The notes under the pieces were generated by a model. That model ran no database searches. It was not told the DNA's origin and worked only from the letters and a program-made list of their open reading frames with translations. A DNA stretch of 64,000 bases, taken from the NCBI GenBank assembly GCA_039707465.1, contig CM077644.1:220349962-220413961 (forward strand). Direction: 5' to 3'. The translations under genes were made by a program, and so were the position numbers. This DNA is from Rhabdophis nuchalis. Lineage: Eukaryota > Chordata > Lepidosauria > Squamata > Natricidae. This document shows positions 12,529 through 22,472 of this stretch, in pieces (within the stretch, counting starts at the first letter, position 1; every line of letters begins with the position of its first letter).

Positions 12529-13731
12529 GTTAAGTGGGCTGCGGATGGTTCTGCAGGTGCTAATTTTTCCCATTCTCAGTGGAATCCCTCAGAAAGCCTG
12601 ACAGTAATAATGACATAAAGTCAACCTGTTGCAGAAATTGTTTCAGGAAATATTTGGTGAAACATGGGGCAAAGCAACAGGAGGCCAAAACAACCATGAG
12701 CAGGGGCTGAGAAAACAACCTTATCACTGGTCTGGAAATTGCAATGACAAAATACATACGGTGGCATAAAGGGAACTGGGATTCAGTTCACACCAGGAAA
12801 GAAAAAACCAGTAAGAGATTGTATAGTACAAGTTCAGGGTACTGAGGATAGCATAGAGGACTGAATCACCCTGTTTTGCAAGAAATTAGAGTGATCTGCT
12901 TGAGAACTGATTTCTGTTTAATGTTGAGACATCAGCCTGATATTTTACATGAGCAATGTACACTCATGTGAATCAACTTTCAAGGCTGGAAAACATCATG
13001 CATGGCTAATTAGACTGAGAGCAAAAGATTTGTTAAGAGACACTTTTAATAAAATCTGGCAAAGAATTCAGTATTCATTCTTAACTCTCTATTATCTTGA
13101 TGGCCTAATCAACACCAAGTAACCTTTAGATTGCTCTTTTGGAGGAAGAACACTGTTATATGTAGCTATGTGACTGTCTATCAGTCTGAGTTTACAGATG
13201 ACCAAAGAATATGCTTTATTTATTCTGAAACCACTTAAAAGCATGCTATCTGAAAGTTCTTTAATATTAAGAGAAACTCTTTGCCATAAATTGGAAGTAA
13301 TGTAGCATGCAGTGACTATTGTAAAGATACCCAGATTAAAATGTCAGATAAATCCTGTTGTTGTTTTCTGTATTTTGCAGAACATATTCCCATTTCCCAT
13401 TTCCAAAATGTAAGCTATCTTGCAAGAAACTGATATGAATAATGAATTGGCTTTCCCATCTTAACTGAAGAAATCAGGCTGTCTCATATTACAGTTTATC
13501 AGAATTCATCCCATTTTTCTGCAGAACTGTATTATTTATTTTTGCAATTCATGCTGTTGCTGACCACAAGTTGCACTCCTAAATACAGTTTATTGAGATC
13601 ATGTCGGGAATTTTTTTTTAAATTGACAAAGCTGTTAAAGTGCTTAGGAGTAAGCAATAATAAAAGACTCTCACCTCCAAAAGACATACCATATCCACAC
13701 ACACACACAATGATTCAGAAAGAAGAAAAGC
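12529..13731. other. No assignable feature
   Basis: Unassigned; a short CA run lies near 13700. Confidence 0.45.
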
Positions 13732-13739
13732 CCCCAGAC

Positions 13740-13947
13740 CAGAGGTAGTATTCAGCCGGTTTTCTCCGGTTCAGGCGAACCTGTAGCGGTGGCTGTGGGA
13801 GGCTCCGCCTTCCCACCCCAACATAATGTGTGAGTAATGTGCATGAGCAGAAGGCGGTGTGCATGCACAGCCAAGGTGCATGTGAGTGAAGCACGCACAC
13901 GCTCACATTCGCGAACTGGTAGGGAAGTTAAGTGAATCCCACCATTG
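13740..13947. mobile_element. hAT MITE, family A, with 8-bp TSD
   Basis: 208 bp from CAGAGGTAGTATTCAGCCGG to GAATCCCACCATTG. Flanks CCCCAGAC (13732-13739) and ACCCAGAC (13948-13955) match at 7 of 8. The interior carries GCATGCACAGC-type CpG and TpG-rich sequence and GCGAACTGGTAGG. Confidence 0.88.
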
Positions 13948-14028
13948 ACCCAGACATTGTTTTTTAACACCTTGGAAGGAGAAGGCAAAATACCAGTATT
14001 GTAACTGAACCAGTACAATAGTCTAAAA

Positions 14029-14158
14029 CACGGGTGTCAAACTTGTAACGTCACGTTGCGTGATGTGACGTTTCGCAACGTTTTTCCATTTGCAGAGCCA
14101 GAGTGGATGTGGTCTGCATGTGACGCACCTGGCCTGCAGGCTGCCAGTTTGACACTCT
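14029..14158. mobile_element. hAT MITE, GGTGTCAAACT ends
   Basis: About 130 bp, opening CACGGGTGTCAAACTTG and closing GCCAGTTTGACACTCT, an inverted pair. The interior has GTAACGTCACGTTGCGTGAT. The flanks are A-rich and too simple to prove a target duplication. The ends resemble those of the larger hAT element at 19170. Confidence 0.65.
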
Positions 14159-15473
14159 AAAAAGTCAATCTACCTCTTTCCTACAAAAGCAGATGGAAGG
14201 GAGAGACACTCACTCTGCTGAAACCATTCTGTTTTTCTTCTGAATCAAAAGATACAAGCTGTACGATTATTGCACTCTTACTGTTGCACTGGAGGTGCCC
14301 TAGTTCAAATGGCATGGCTGTTGTTGCCAGTATTTACTGAAGCCTTTCGGCATTCATCCAGCTTCTTTTGTGTGTTTTCCTTTTGGTCTTCAATATTTGT
14401 GTCCATTTTCAGTCAGAGCCTTGATATTATCTGAATGAATATAGGGAGCATTCAGAGAGGACCCAGACTTTAGTCTGCCACCCCACAGGATAGATTGCAT
14501 CCAACGACACTCACATGTGTTGTTTCAGAGGCAGAGCCAAAGTGGCAGGCATTTCTGTTTTCAGCTGCTACTCTTTAACTGAGTTAAAGTTAAATATCCT
14601 CCTTTATCCGCCTCCCGCTTGTCATCATTGTCTAGCAATTATATTTAACCAAGTCTCATCTCTTCTTTTTCATGAAACCCCCAAGTATTAGTTTTTACTT
14701 GGAAAACCAGTACTATTGAAATTACCAACGATTGGAGAATTGGTGAAAAAGGTTCTCTGTTTTTCTGCTTATAAATAAAGACATCAGTTTTCAGAAGAAA
14801 GGTAGTCAGAAAACAACACTCCATTATTTATCTTGCTTGAATGGATCCAACTGATACATTACACTATGTTAGATTCATGTGTGACAGACACTGTTTGCAG
14901 TCACCAGTTTTAGGAAGGTGCATCAATGCACATGCTTGACTTAATATTAGTATGGGGGCACCTCTAAAAACTAAAACTCATGGATCAGACAGCTGGTCTG
15001 TCAGTAACATTCATCTTTTGTCAGGTTTCAGCTTTGAGATGTTTCCCAACATTATCTAAAACCAAGGAACAGGTTTAGGACTCTTTGTTAATGTTTGGTT
15101 GGGGGGGGGGGAGATCACATTGCAGGCAGCAGCTGTTTGCATGGATTACTTAGTCTAGTCCTTCTGTCAAAGCTTAAAAAGGGGTGGTGGTGGAATGAAA
15201 GGCAGAAAAACTGTCTGCGCCGCAGGAAGAAAAGAATCAGAATGTCAATTCAAGAAGCCTTTTCTTACTCAAATAATAAAAAGGTGCCCATTTTTTTTTA
15301 AAAAAGAAAGAAAAATCATGTGCGTTTCTGGAGAATGATTAAAATTACAAATGGAACAGTAGTTTAATTGAATCAAGGAAACAGGGCTACTTTGACTCTT
15401 CTTTAGGAGTGCAGAAACTATAGCAAATATTCCAGTAACTGTCTAGCTATGATATCTATTTACTGTATGGGGT
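14159..15473. other. No assignable feature
   Basis: No gene or repeat identified. A G-run lies at about 15101-15111, and 15288-15305 holds a T-run then an A-run. Confidence 0.45.
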
Positions 15474-15740
15474 GCGGGGGTGAAATACAGCAGGTTCTGT
15501 CAGGTTCTGGAGAACCAGTAGTGGAAATTTTGAGTAGTTCAATAAACTGGTAGCAGAAAGTTTGAGTAGTCCGGAGAAATGGCAAAAGCCACCTCTGCCT
15601 GGCCCCAGAATGGAGTGGGAATGGAGATTTTGCAGTATCCTTCCCCTGCCATGCCCACCAAGCTATGCCCACCAAGCTACACCACGTCCATCAAGCCATG
15701 CCCACAGAACCGGTAGTAAAAAAATTGAATTTCACCACTG
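15474..15740. mobile_element. hAT MITE, family A, diverged copy
   Basis: It carries the family phrases CAGGTTCTGGAGAACCAGTA, TTTTGAGTAGTTC and AACCGGTAGTAAAAAAATTG, and ends TTTCACCACTG at 15740. The left end is degraded (GCGGGGGTGAAATACAGC). No clean target duplication seen. Confidence 0.7.
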
Positions 15741-16430
15741 ATGAGTGTATAGGGTGTTCAGGGAGGGGTAGCACCTCTGATGAACCGGCATGTTGTATCC
15801 TTTTAGGGCAGCTCATTTTAGGGTACTTTTGGGTCAGCTCATCCATCTTTGGTACGCTAAGAGCACGGCAAGACACAAAAGACACCCTAGTCAACCACTG
15901 TGCTTTGGAGCTATTGGAGCAAGAGGGAATCTGGGAAGAGAGAGTGAGGCTGACTCTCCACACACCTCCCCCTCACTTTAATCCAATTCATGCGGAAGTC
16001 TTAACATCCCAGATATCAAGGTCCTATTCCAATATGATGGACGGACATCATCATTTATTGTATATAAATTAAATGGGATATCAGCTAAAGGAATGCAAGT
16101 TAGGGGAGCTTGCTTGCAGAAGACATGCTGAATTTCAGCTCATGGAGTAACATGCATTCAGTAGGGAAAGCAAATATTAAATCAGGTGACAATGAACAGT
16201 AGACACCATCAATAGATTTACAGTAAAGTTGAGAACTTCTCTTCTGAATATGATCAGTTGTTGGAGAATAAGGGCCTTAGCACTTGTACAGTCAGTGAAC
16301 TATGGCCATCATTCCTAAGTATTTTGGTTCTTGGATAAGGAAGAAAGAATGAAGCAGAAGATCATCCACAATGCATAAAATATATTCAAAGCCTTATAGA
16401 TGGTCCTCACTTAAAGACTACTCTAAATTG
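15741..16430. other. No assignable feature
   Basis: The plus frame at 15665-16072 overlaps the MITE and has no recognisable domain. Nothing else assigned. Confidence 0.4.
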
Positions 16431-16678
16431 GCTCAGTGGCTAAGACACTGAGCTTGCCGATCAGAAAGGTTGGCAGTTTGACAGCACCGTGTAACAGAGT
16501 GAGCTCCTGTTACATGTCCCAGCTTCTGCCACCCTAGCAGTTCGAAAGCATGTAAAAATGCAAGTAGAAAAATAGGAACCAACTTTGGTGGGAAGGTAAT
16601 AGCATTCCATGTGCCTTTGGTGTTTAGTCATGCCGGCCACAGACCATGGAGACATCTCCAGACAGCGCTGACTCTTTG

Positions 16679-17111
16679 AGTTTTGAGTTTGAGTTTTATT
16701 GGTTTTTTATACCTCCCTACTCCTGAAGGACTCAGGGCGGTGTACAGTCAGAATAAAACAAATATATAAAAGTTAAAAAAGCTTTTAAAAGACATATTAA
16801 ACTTTACCCGAAACGTGGAAAAAAACCAAAACTAACCCTGATTAAAATTAATAAAAATTTGAATATAAAAGTCATGTTTTATGCAAGCCCGGCTTGTTGG
16901 AAGAAAAAGGTTTTGAGACCATGGCGGAAGGTGCGGAAGTCAGGGATAGTTCTTAATTCCGGGAGCAATTCGTTCCAGAGGACAGGTGCTTCCATGGAGA
17001 AGGCTCTCCCCCTGGGTGTCGCCAGTCGACATTGTCTAGCCGACGGCACAACGAGGAGACCCTCTCTATGGGAGCATACTGGCCGGTGGGAGGCTCTTGG
17101 TGGCAGAAGGC
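16679..17111 (-). mobile_element. L2-clade LINE 3' fragment inside the SINE
   Basis: Plus-strand start GGTTTTTTATACCTCCCTAC followed by CTCAGGGCGGTGTACAG is the reverse complement of the L2 3' end. The minus frame at 16879-17172 reads HREGLLVVPSARQCR and LWNELLPELRTI. The copy has a TTTGAG-type tail at 16675-16690. CTCTTTG occurs in the SINE on both sides (about 16671 and 17112), a plausible target duplication. Confidence 0.85.
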
Positions 17112-17175
17112 GATCTCTTTGGCTTTGAAATGAAGATGAGCACCGCCCCCTAGATTCTGGAGCAACTAGCACATA

Positions 17176-18073
17176 TAGTGGTACCTCGGTTCACAAACTT
17201 AATTTGTGAACTGACTCTGGTCGTGAACCGAATTGGTCGTGAACCGAGGCACAGTTTCCCATAGGGTTTAATGTAAATCCAGTTAATCTGTTCTGATCTA
17301 AACAGTACTGTATGTGCGCTTCAAGGTGCGCTTCAAGGTGTTAGTTATCATCTTCAAAGCGCTCCATGGCTCGGGACCTAGCTATCTGCGAGATCGGATC
17401 CTGCCCCACACATCCTCACGACCGATTCGCTCCCACAGAGAGGGGCTTCTCCGGGTGCCGTCCACTAGACTTTGTCAGCGGGCGACGCCCAGGGGAAGGG
17501 CGCTCTCTGTGGCGGGCCCGGCCCTCTGGAACGACCTTCCCCCTGATATTAGAACGACCACCGACCTCCGCTCCTTCCGGGTAAAATTGAAGACCCATCT
17601 CTTTCGACTGGCCGGCCTTGAATAGTTCTCTCTGTCTTTTAATTACAAATTTTAATGGGTTTTAATTATATATTTTTAGCATAGGTAGATTTATTTAATT
17701 TTATTTTAAGTAATGTTTGTATTTTGTATATTGTTTTTAATTATGCCTGTGCACCGCCCCGGGTCCCTGTGGGGAGAGGGTGCGGTTAATAAATTTTAAT
17801 TTGAATTTTTGAAATGTGCTAAAAGCATAACAAAAATCAAAAAAAGTCACTGAAAGTACTCACAGTGTACTTTTTTCTGTGTCTCCTTCTCTCCACGATC
17901 TTCCTACAGGAAGTCACAACCATGTGACAGCCAGGAAATAGCATTAAAATGGCCGCGGCTCCTGTTCATGAACCGAAGCAGAGTTCGTGAACCGGAGCAC
18001 ATTTTGATGAACCTTTCTGTTCGTGAACCGAGTTGTTCGTGAACAGAAGCGTTCGTGAATCGAGGTACCACTG
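17176..18073. mobile_element. Tigger-like (TA-target) DNA transposon, split by L2
   Basis: Left end TAGTGGTACCTCGGTTCAC and right end AATCGAGGTACCACTG are inverted, with the flanking TA duplicated at 17174-17175 and 18074-18075. The interior repeats GTTCGTGAACCG-type phrases. It has no transposase. An L2 copy (17312-17817) interrupts it. Removing the element rejoins the SINE sequence exactly. Confidence 0.85.
17312..17817 (+). mobile_element. L2-clade LINE 3' fragment inside the Tigger-like element
   Basis: The plus frame at 17314-17625 reads FKVLVIIFKALHGSGPSYL, RPIRSHREGLLRVPSTRL and LWNDLPPDIRTTTDL, the C-terminal end of L2 ORF2. The 3' UTR holds CACCGCCCCGGGTCCCTGTG and GGGAGAGGGTGCGG, the family hairpin. 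ATGTGC flanks it on both sides, a likely short target duplication. It starts within GTGCGCTTCAAGG, locally doubled at the 5' breakpoint. Confidence 0.88.
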
Positions 18074-18120
18074 TATGTGCAAGGGGAAACTTTATCTTTA
18101 AGTTGTGATTGACTTCAAAA

Positions 18121-18575
18121 TAGCTACTTACAACTGGTCCTCAAAGTGATGACTACCTCCTTCGCAGTCACATTTTGTATTTTGAGTGTCTGTCTTTACA
18201 ACTGGATGCAGCATCCCATGGTCACATAACTGCAATTTGCATTTTTTTGCCATTTTCTTGCAGAAAATAGCAAAAACTGTCCATTTGCAGGCAGTTCCTC
18301 AGATAACTTGGTTCCATACTGTGAAGGGCTTTAAAGGTTAAAATCAGCACATTGAATTGGACTCGACAGTACCTTTTCATCATGAATAGCATTTATTCTT
18401 GCAGCTCAATATTTCTGGCAGAAAATGGCAAAAAAAATTGCAAATGGCAATCACATGACCATGGGATGCTGCAACCAGTTGTAAAGGCAAGATGGCTGCC
18501 AGACACTCAAAATACAAAATTTGATGCGAGGGAGGCAGTCATCACTTTGAGGACAGGTTGTAAGACTGGCAGCCA
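18121..18575. mobile_element. Fold-back repeat with about 150-bp inverted arms
   Basis: The left arm (about 18130-18280) contains CCTCAAAGTGATGACTACC, CAAAATACAAAAT-like and CATCCCATGGTCACAT. The right arm (about 18405-18570) carries the reverse complements ATGTGACCATGGGATGC-like and GCAGTCATCACTTTGAGGAC. The middle (about 18310-18370) includes GAAGGGCTTTAAAGGTTAAA, which resembles an old L2 C-terminal fragment. Consistent with a fold-back MITE carrying an insert; family unknown. Confidence 0.6.
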
Positions 18576-19169
18576 TGCAACTTGCAATGTAGATCTGTGA
18601 TATGCACTCTTCTAGGCACAGACATAACTGCCTACACTAGTTGAAACTTCTGGATATTTTTTAGTAGCACTGCCACGTTTCCTATTATTTGAAGGTTATA
18701 ACCCCTAGAATCTATGAGATGAAACAGTAAAGGCTGCAAGAATAAATACTATTAATCATGGAAAGGCACACATTTCATTGGGAGCAGTAGGGCATGATCT
18801 GGGTGTGGGTGACAAGACCTTTGTGTCAATGTGAAAGCTAGATCTTCACCTGGTGCCAAAAGTCTGCTGGCATCATCCTGGCTTCTGGGAAAAACAAACA
18901 ATCAATATTGTAAAGCTGGGACACAATGACAAGAAGTCCCTTTCCCATATCCCTTTCCCAGCCTGGAGATATTGAGGTTGCACAATGTAATATCATTACA
19001 CATTGGGAAAAGTGCTCATGTCCTGGGATCCTACCTTATTTAGAGGCTTAAATGTTACAACTAAAACACTGAAGGCTAACTGGTAGAATATAAACAGCTG
19101 ATGCAGCTTCTTTAAAAGTGGTCCATAAAGGACCACTTCATCATAAATAACTTCATTTTGCAGCAGATA
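18576..19169. other. No assignable feature
   Basis: Unassigned sequence; no credible ORF. Confidence 0.4.
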
Positions 19170-20254
19170 CAGGGTGTAAAACCCGATTTCATTGGGGGCT
19201 GCATCAGCGTTGTGTTTGACCTCAGGGGGCTGGGGTGGGCATGGCCAGGGTGGGCATGGCCAGCTTGACATCAGTCATGTTGGGGGCACCTGTGTTGGCT
19301 CTCCCAAGCTCTGTTTTCACTGACAGAGGCACTGTGCAATTTGGGTGTCCTCCTGGATACCCGGCTGTCCATGGAAGATCAAGTGACAGCCGTGGCCAGG
19401 AGGGCGTTTTACCAGGTTCGCCTGGTTCGCCAATTGCGCCCCCTATTGGATCGGGACGCCCTTCGCACAGTCAGTCACGTGCTCGTGACATCCCGACTGG
19501 ACTATTGTAACTCTCTCTACATGGGGCTTCCCTTGAGGTGCACCCGGAGACTTCAGCTAGTCCAGAACGCAGCCGCGCGAGCAATTATGGGTACCACAAG
19601 GTATACCCATGTAACACCGCTCTTGCGCGAGCTGCACTGGCTGCCTGTTGTCTTCCGGGTGCGCTTCAAGGTATTAATTATCATCTTTAAAGCGCTCCAT
19701 GGCTCGGGACCTAGCTACCTGCGGGATCGGATCCTGCCTCATACATCCTCACGGCCGATTCGCTCCCACAGAGAGGGACTTCTCCGGGTGCCGTCCACTA
19801 GACTTTGTCAGCGGGCGACACCCAGGGGAAGGGCTCTCTCTGTGGCGGGCCCAGCCCTCTGGAACGACCTCCCCCCGACATTAGGACCACCACGGACCTC
19901 CGCTCCTTCCGTCTTAAACTAAAAACACACTTCTTCTGCCTTGCCGGCCTGGGATAGTTATTCCTCTGTTTTGGGTTTATTGGGGATTTTTAGTCTAGTT
20001 AGTTTTAATGGGTATTTTAGCACAGGTGTTGTTTAATTTATTTTTAATATGAAATGTTGTATATAGTTATTGTTTTTATTCTCCCTGTGCACCGCCCCGA
20101 GTCCCTGTGGGGAGAGGGTGCGGTTTATAAGTATTAAAATTGAAATTGAATTGAATTGTGGGCCAGTCATGTACTTTTTCCCGGGGAAGCCCTGCAGGTG
20201 AGATTTAGGCACCCCATGGGCCTAAATCAATGGGCCTTGAGTTTGACACCAATG
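19170..20254 (+). mobile_element. hAT-type non-autonomous element, split by L2
   Basis: The left portion (19170-19334) begins CAGGGTGTAAAACCCGATTT and includes GGGGCTGCATCAGCGTTGTG. The right portion (20158-20254) has GGGCCAGTCATGTACTTTTT and ends GCCTTGAGTTTGACACC. The two parts read as one element interrupted by an L2 copy. No transposase ORF remains and the 8-bp duplication is not clear. Confidence 0.65.
19335..20157 (+). mobile_element. L2-clade LINE, C-terminal and 3' UTR part
   Basis: The plus frame at 19341-19922 is open for 193 codons and reads the region after the RT core: GVLLDTRLSMEDQVTAVAR, SRLDYCNSLYMGLPL, LRELHWLPVVFRVRF and LWNDLPP. The 3' UTR follows, with CACCGCCCCGAGTCCCTGTG and GAGAGGGTGCGGTTTATAAG (hairpin), then an ATTGAAATTGAATTG tail. 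5'-truncated; inserted into the hAT element. Confidence 0.9.
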
Positions 20255-20736
20255 AGCTACAGCTTTGAGCCAGTTAAATCACCCTGCAGAAATCTATAAA
20301 ATTACCCGTGTGTTCATTGACTGAACCTTTCCTGGATATGGACAAAGTCAAGCCCTCCATGTCCAGGAAAGATTCAACCAATGAAGTTCCCAAGAACATG
20401 GTAAATTTTGATCCAATCAATACTTAATATTAAAGTTTACTGAACAGATTAATCTGTAAGGAAGCAGAACTGAAGTTATATGCCTACCTAAGAAAAGAAA
20501 CCTCACTACTCTTCTCCTAGGATTAACTTGGAGGACTTTAGCTGGGGAATGACGAGTTGTTGTCTAGCAACAAAAACATAGACAGTTGTTTTCATAAGAA
20601 ACTCGTACATGCCTGCAAGGCTACTTTTTGGCACATGGTTCTCCACTGGTACTGTGGCATTCCAAATATGATTTCTGTTTTTAGTATTCAGTGCCTTTTT
20701 TCCTGGAATAATAGATTGCCAGAACTACAGCTGCAG
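20255..20736. other. No assignable feature
   Basis: Contains a loosely inverted pair, CTTTCCTGGATATGGAC (about 20328) and GTCCAGGAAAGATTC (about 20361). No gene. Confidence 0.4.
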
Positions 20737-21618
20737 AACTTTATTTATTTATTTATTTATTTATAAAATTTATATAACCGCACCCTCTCCCCGAAGGGAC
20801 CTGGTGCGGTGCACAGGAAATTTAAAACAACACAAATACAAAGTATAAATAATTAAAATCGAATTAAATAGTTTATCCCTGTGCTAAAATTTAAATAGTT
20901 AAGACATAATCCCTTACAAACCCAGTTAACAATTTATAATACAGACTGCAGACTAGGTAAATAACTTAGGCCAAACCGGCCTGATGGAACAGGAGTGTCT
21001 TTAATTTCTGGCGGAAGGTGCGGAGGTCCGTGGTTGTTCTGAGGTCGGGGGGTAGGTCGTTCCAGAGGGTTGGGCCCACCACAGAGAAGGCCCTTCCCCT
21101 GGGTGTCGCCCGCTGGCATTGCCTAGTGGATGGCACCCGGAGAAGTCCCTCTCTGTGGGAGCGAATCGGCCGCAGGGATGTATGAGGTAGGATGCGGTCT
21201 CGCAGGTAGCTTGGTCCCGTGCCATGGAGCGCTTTAAAGATGGTAATCAACACCTTGAAGCACACCCGAAAGACCACAGGTAACCAGTGCAGCTCGCGCA
21301 GGAGCGGTGTTACATGGGAATATCTAGACGTTCCCAAGATCGCCCGCGCGGCTGCATTCTGGACCAGCTGCAGCCTTCGGGTGCACGCCAAGGGGAGCCC
21401 CATGTAGAGAGCATTACAGTAGTCTAGCCGGGATGTCACAAGCGCGTGAGTGACTGTGCGGAGGGCGTCCCGGTCCAATACGGGATGCAACTGCCGCACC
21501 AGGCGTACCTGGTGGAAAGCCCCCCTGGCCACGGCTGTCACGTGATCTTGCATAGACAGCCGGGTATCCAGGAGGACACCTAGGTTGCGTGCCCGATCCA
21601 TGGGGGCCAGATGTTCAC
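20737..21618 (-). mobile_element. L2-clade LINE, 5'-truncated copy with open C-terminal frame
   Basis: The minus frame at 20966-21670 is open for 234 codons, from about LAPMDRARNLGVLLD through YCNALYMGLPL and LRELHWLPVVFRVCF to the stop. The first residues lie in flanking DNA. The plus-strand edge is a TTTA-repeat tail. The 3' hairpin is perfect here: ACCGCACC at 20777-20784 with GGTGCGGT at 20803-20810. Confidence 0.92.
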
Positions 21619-22368
21619 GATCACTTTGTGTCACGATCCAGGATAAGAATTGGAGATCTGATGACAACACAGTGATATGAAAACAAGTGGTGACAGGACG
21701 AATGAGGGATACTTGTGTGGGATAGATGCTTCTTTTATTGGCTTTAATTAGTCACTTATATAATCATCCAAATGATTGCTTAGTAACTAGGATCAAACCA
21801 GATTTGCAACTTCAATTTGCCCTGTCCTTGCTGATCTCGGTTTCATTGATGTTTTTCTACTTCCTTTCATTCATCTAATTAGAGCATTGCAGATTTAATT
21901 ACAGACTGTACACAAATCCTAGTGGGAATATGTTTAGGCTTAGCTAAGCTCCACACATTGATGTATCTCATTTTATAAAACCTCATATTTTCATAGCTTA
22001 CGCTGTTGCCCTCAAGCGACATTCAATAGCCTAAGTACAACAACATAAACTTATGCGTGCACTGATATACTATGACGTTCAGTAGTTATTACACAGAAGA
22101 AAGGTAATGGCTATGATCCTGTAAGGCATAGGAACTTGCATGAATAACACATCTCCCCCAAAATTTACAGAGGAGAAAAGAGAGGCTATATTTATTACAG
22201 GAGCTCTGCAAAGAATAGGTGGAAGGATATATGCACATATGTATGTATTGGGGGTGGGTGAGAGGAGAAGAGTTCTTAATTGTTCAAGACCTGTCTGTGA
22301 ATTGGCTAGAGCTAGACCAAATTTGTTGTATGTTATTATAGATTTCAAAGCTACAGTCACTAATAGTC
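21619..22368. other. No assignable feature
   Basis: Contains CACGATC near 21616 and again near 21631, but I cannot place it in an LTR or any family. AT-rich otherwise. Confidence 0.4.
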
Positions 22369-22455
22369 AGCAATGGCTAATGATCTGGTTATATGGGAAG
22401 GGGGGGTCATTAGCAATGGCTAATGATCTGGTTATATGGGGGAGGGGGGGTCATT
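22369..22455. repeat. 43-bp tandem duplication next to the L2 5' end
   Basis: The unit beginning AGCAATGGCTAATGATCTGG and ending in a G-run plus TCAT occurs twice (starts at about 22369 and 22412). It lies immediately upstream of the nearly full-length L2. Confidence 0.85.
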
Positions 22456-22472
22456 TCCACTGAGGTATTCTC

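Larger units (their letters stand above)
16432..18100 (+). mobile_element. tRNA-derived SINE (squamate type), split twice
   Basis: The SINE head begins near GGCTCAGTGGCTAAGAC (an A-box-like tRNA start) and runs to about 16675. It resumes at 17112-17175 with GAGCACCGCCCCCTAG and finishes at 18076-18100 with TGTGCAAGGGGAAAC and CTTTATCTTTA. I read it as a squamate SINE whose ACCTTT-like tail is thought to be shared with Bov-B LINEs (Sauria-type; family name from general knowledge). The first gap is an L2 fragment and the second a Tigger-like transposon whose TA insertion splits GCACATA from TGTGC. SINEs are non-coding and borrow LINE proteins. Confidence 0.8.

Noticed and set aside
15665..16072. 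135-aa ORF that might be a host exon
   Set aside because: It begins in a hAT MITE, has no recognised domain, and no splice context or conserved pattern could be seen.
16432..16500. tRNA gene
   Set aside because: The tRNA-like start belongs to a SINE: it continues into the SINE body and has no full cloverleaf.
21619..22368. Possible solo LTR next to an L2
   Set aside because: A CACGATC phrase repeats, but no TG...CA ends, target duplication or polyadenylation pattern could be fixed.
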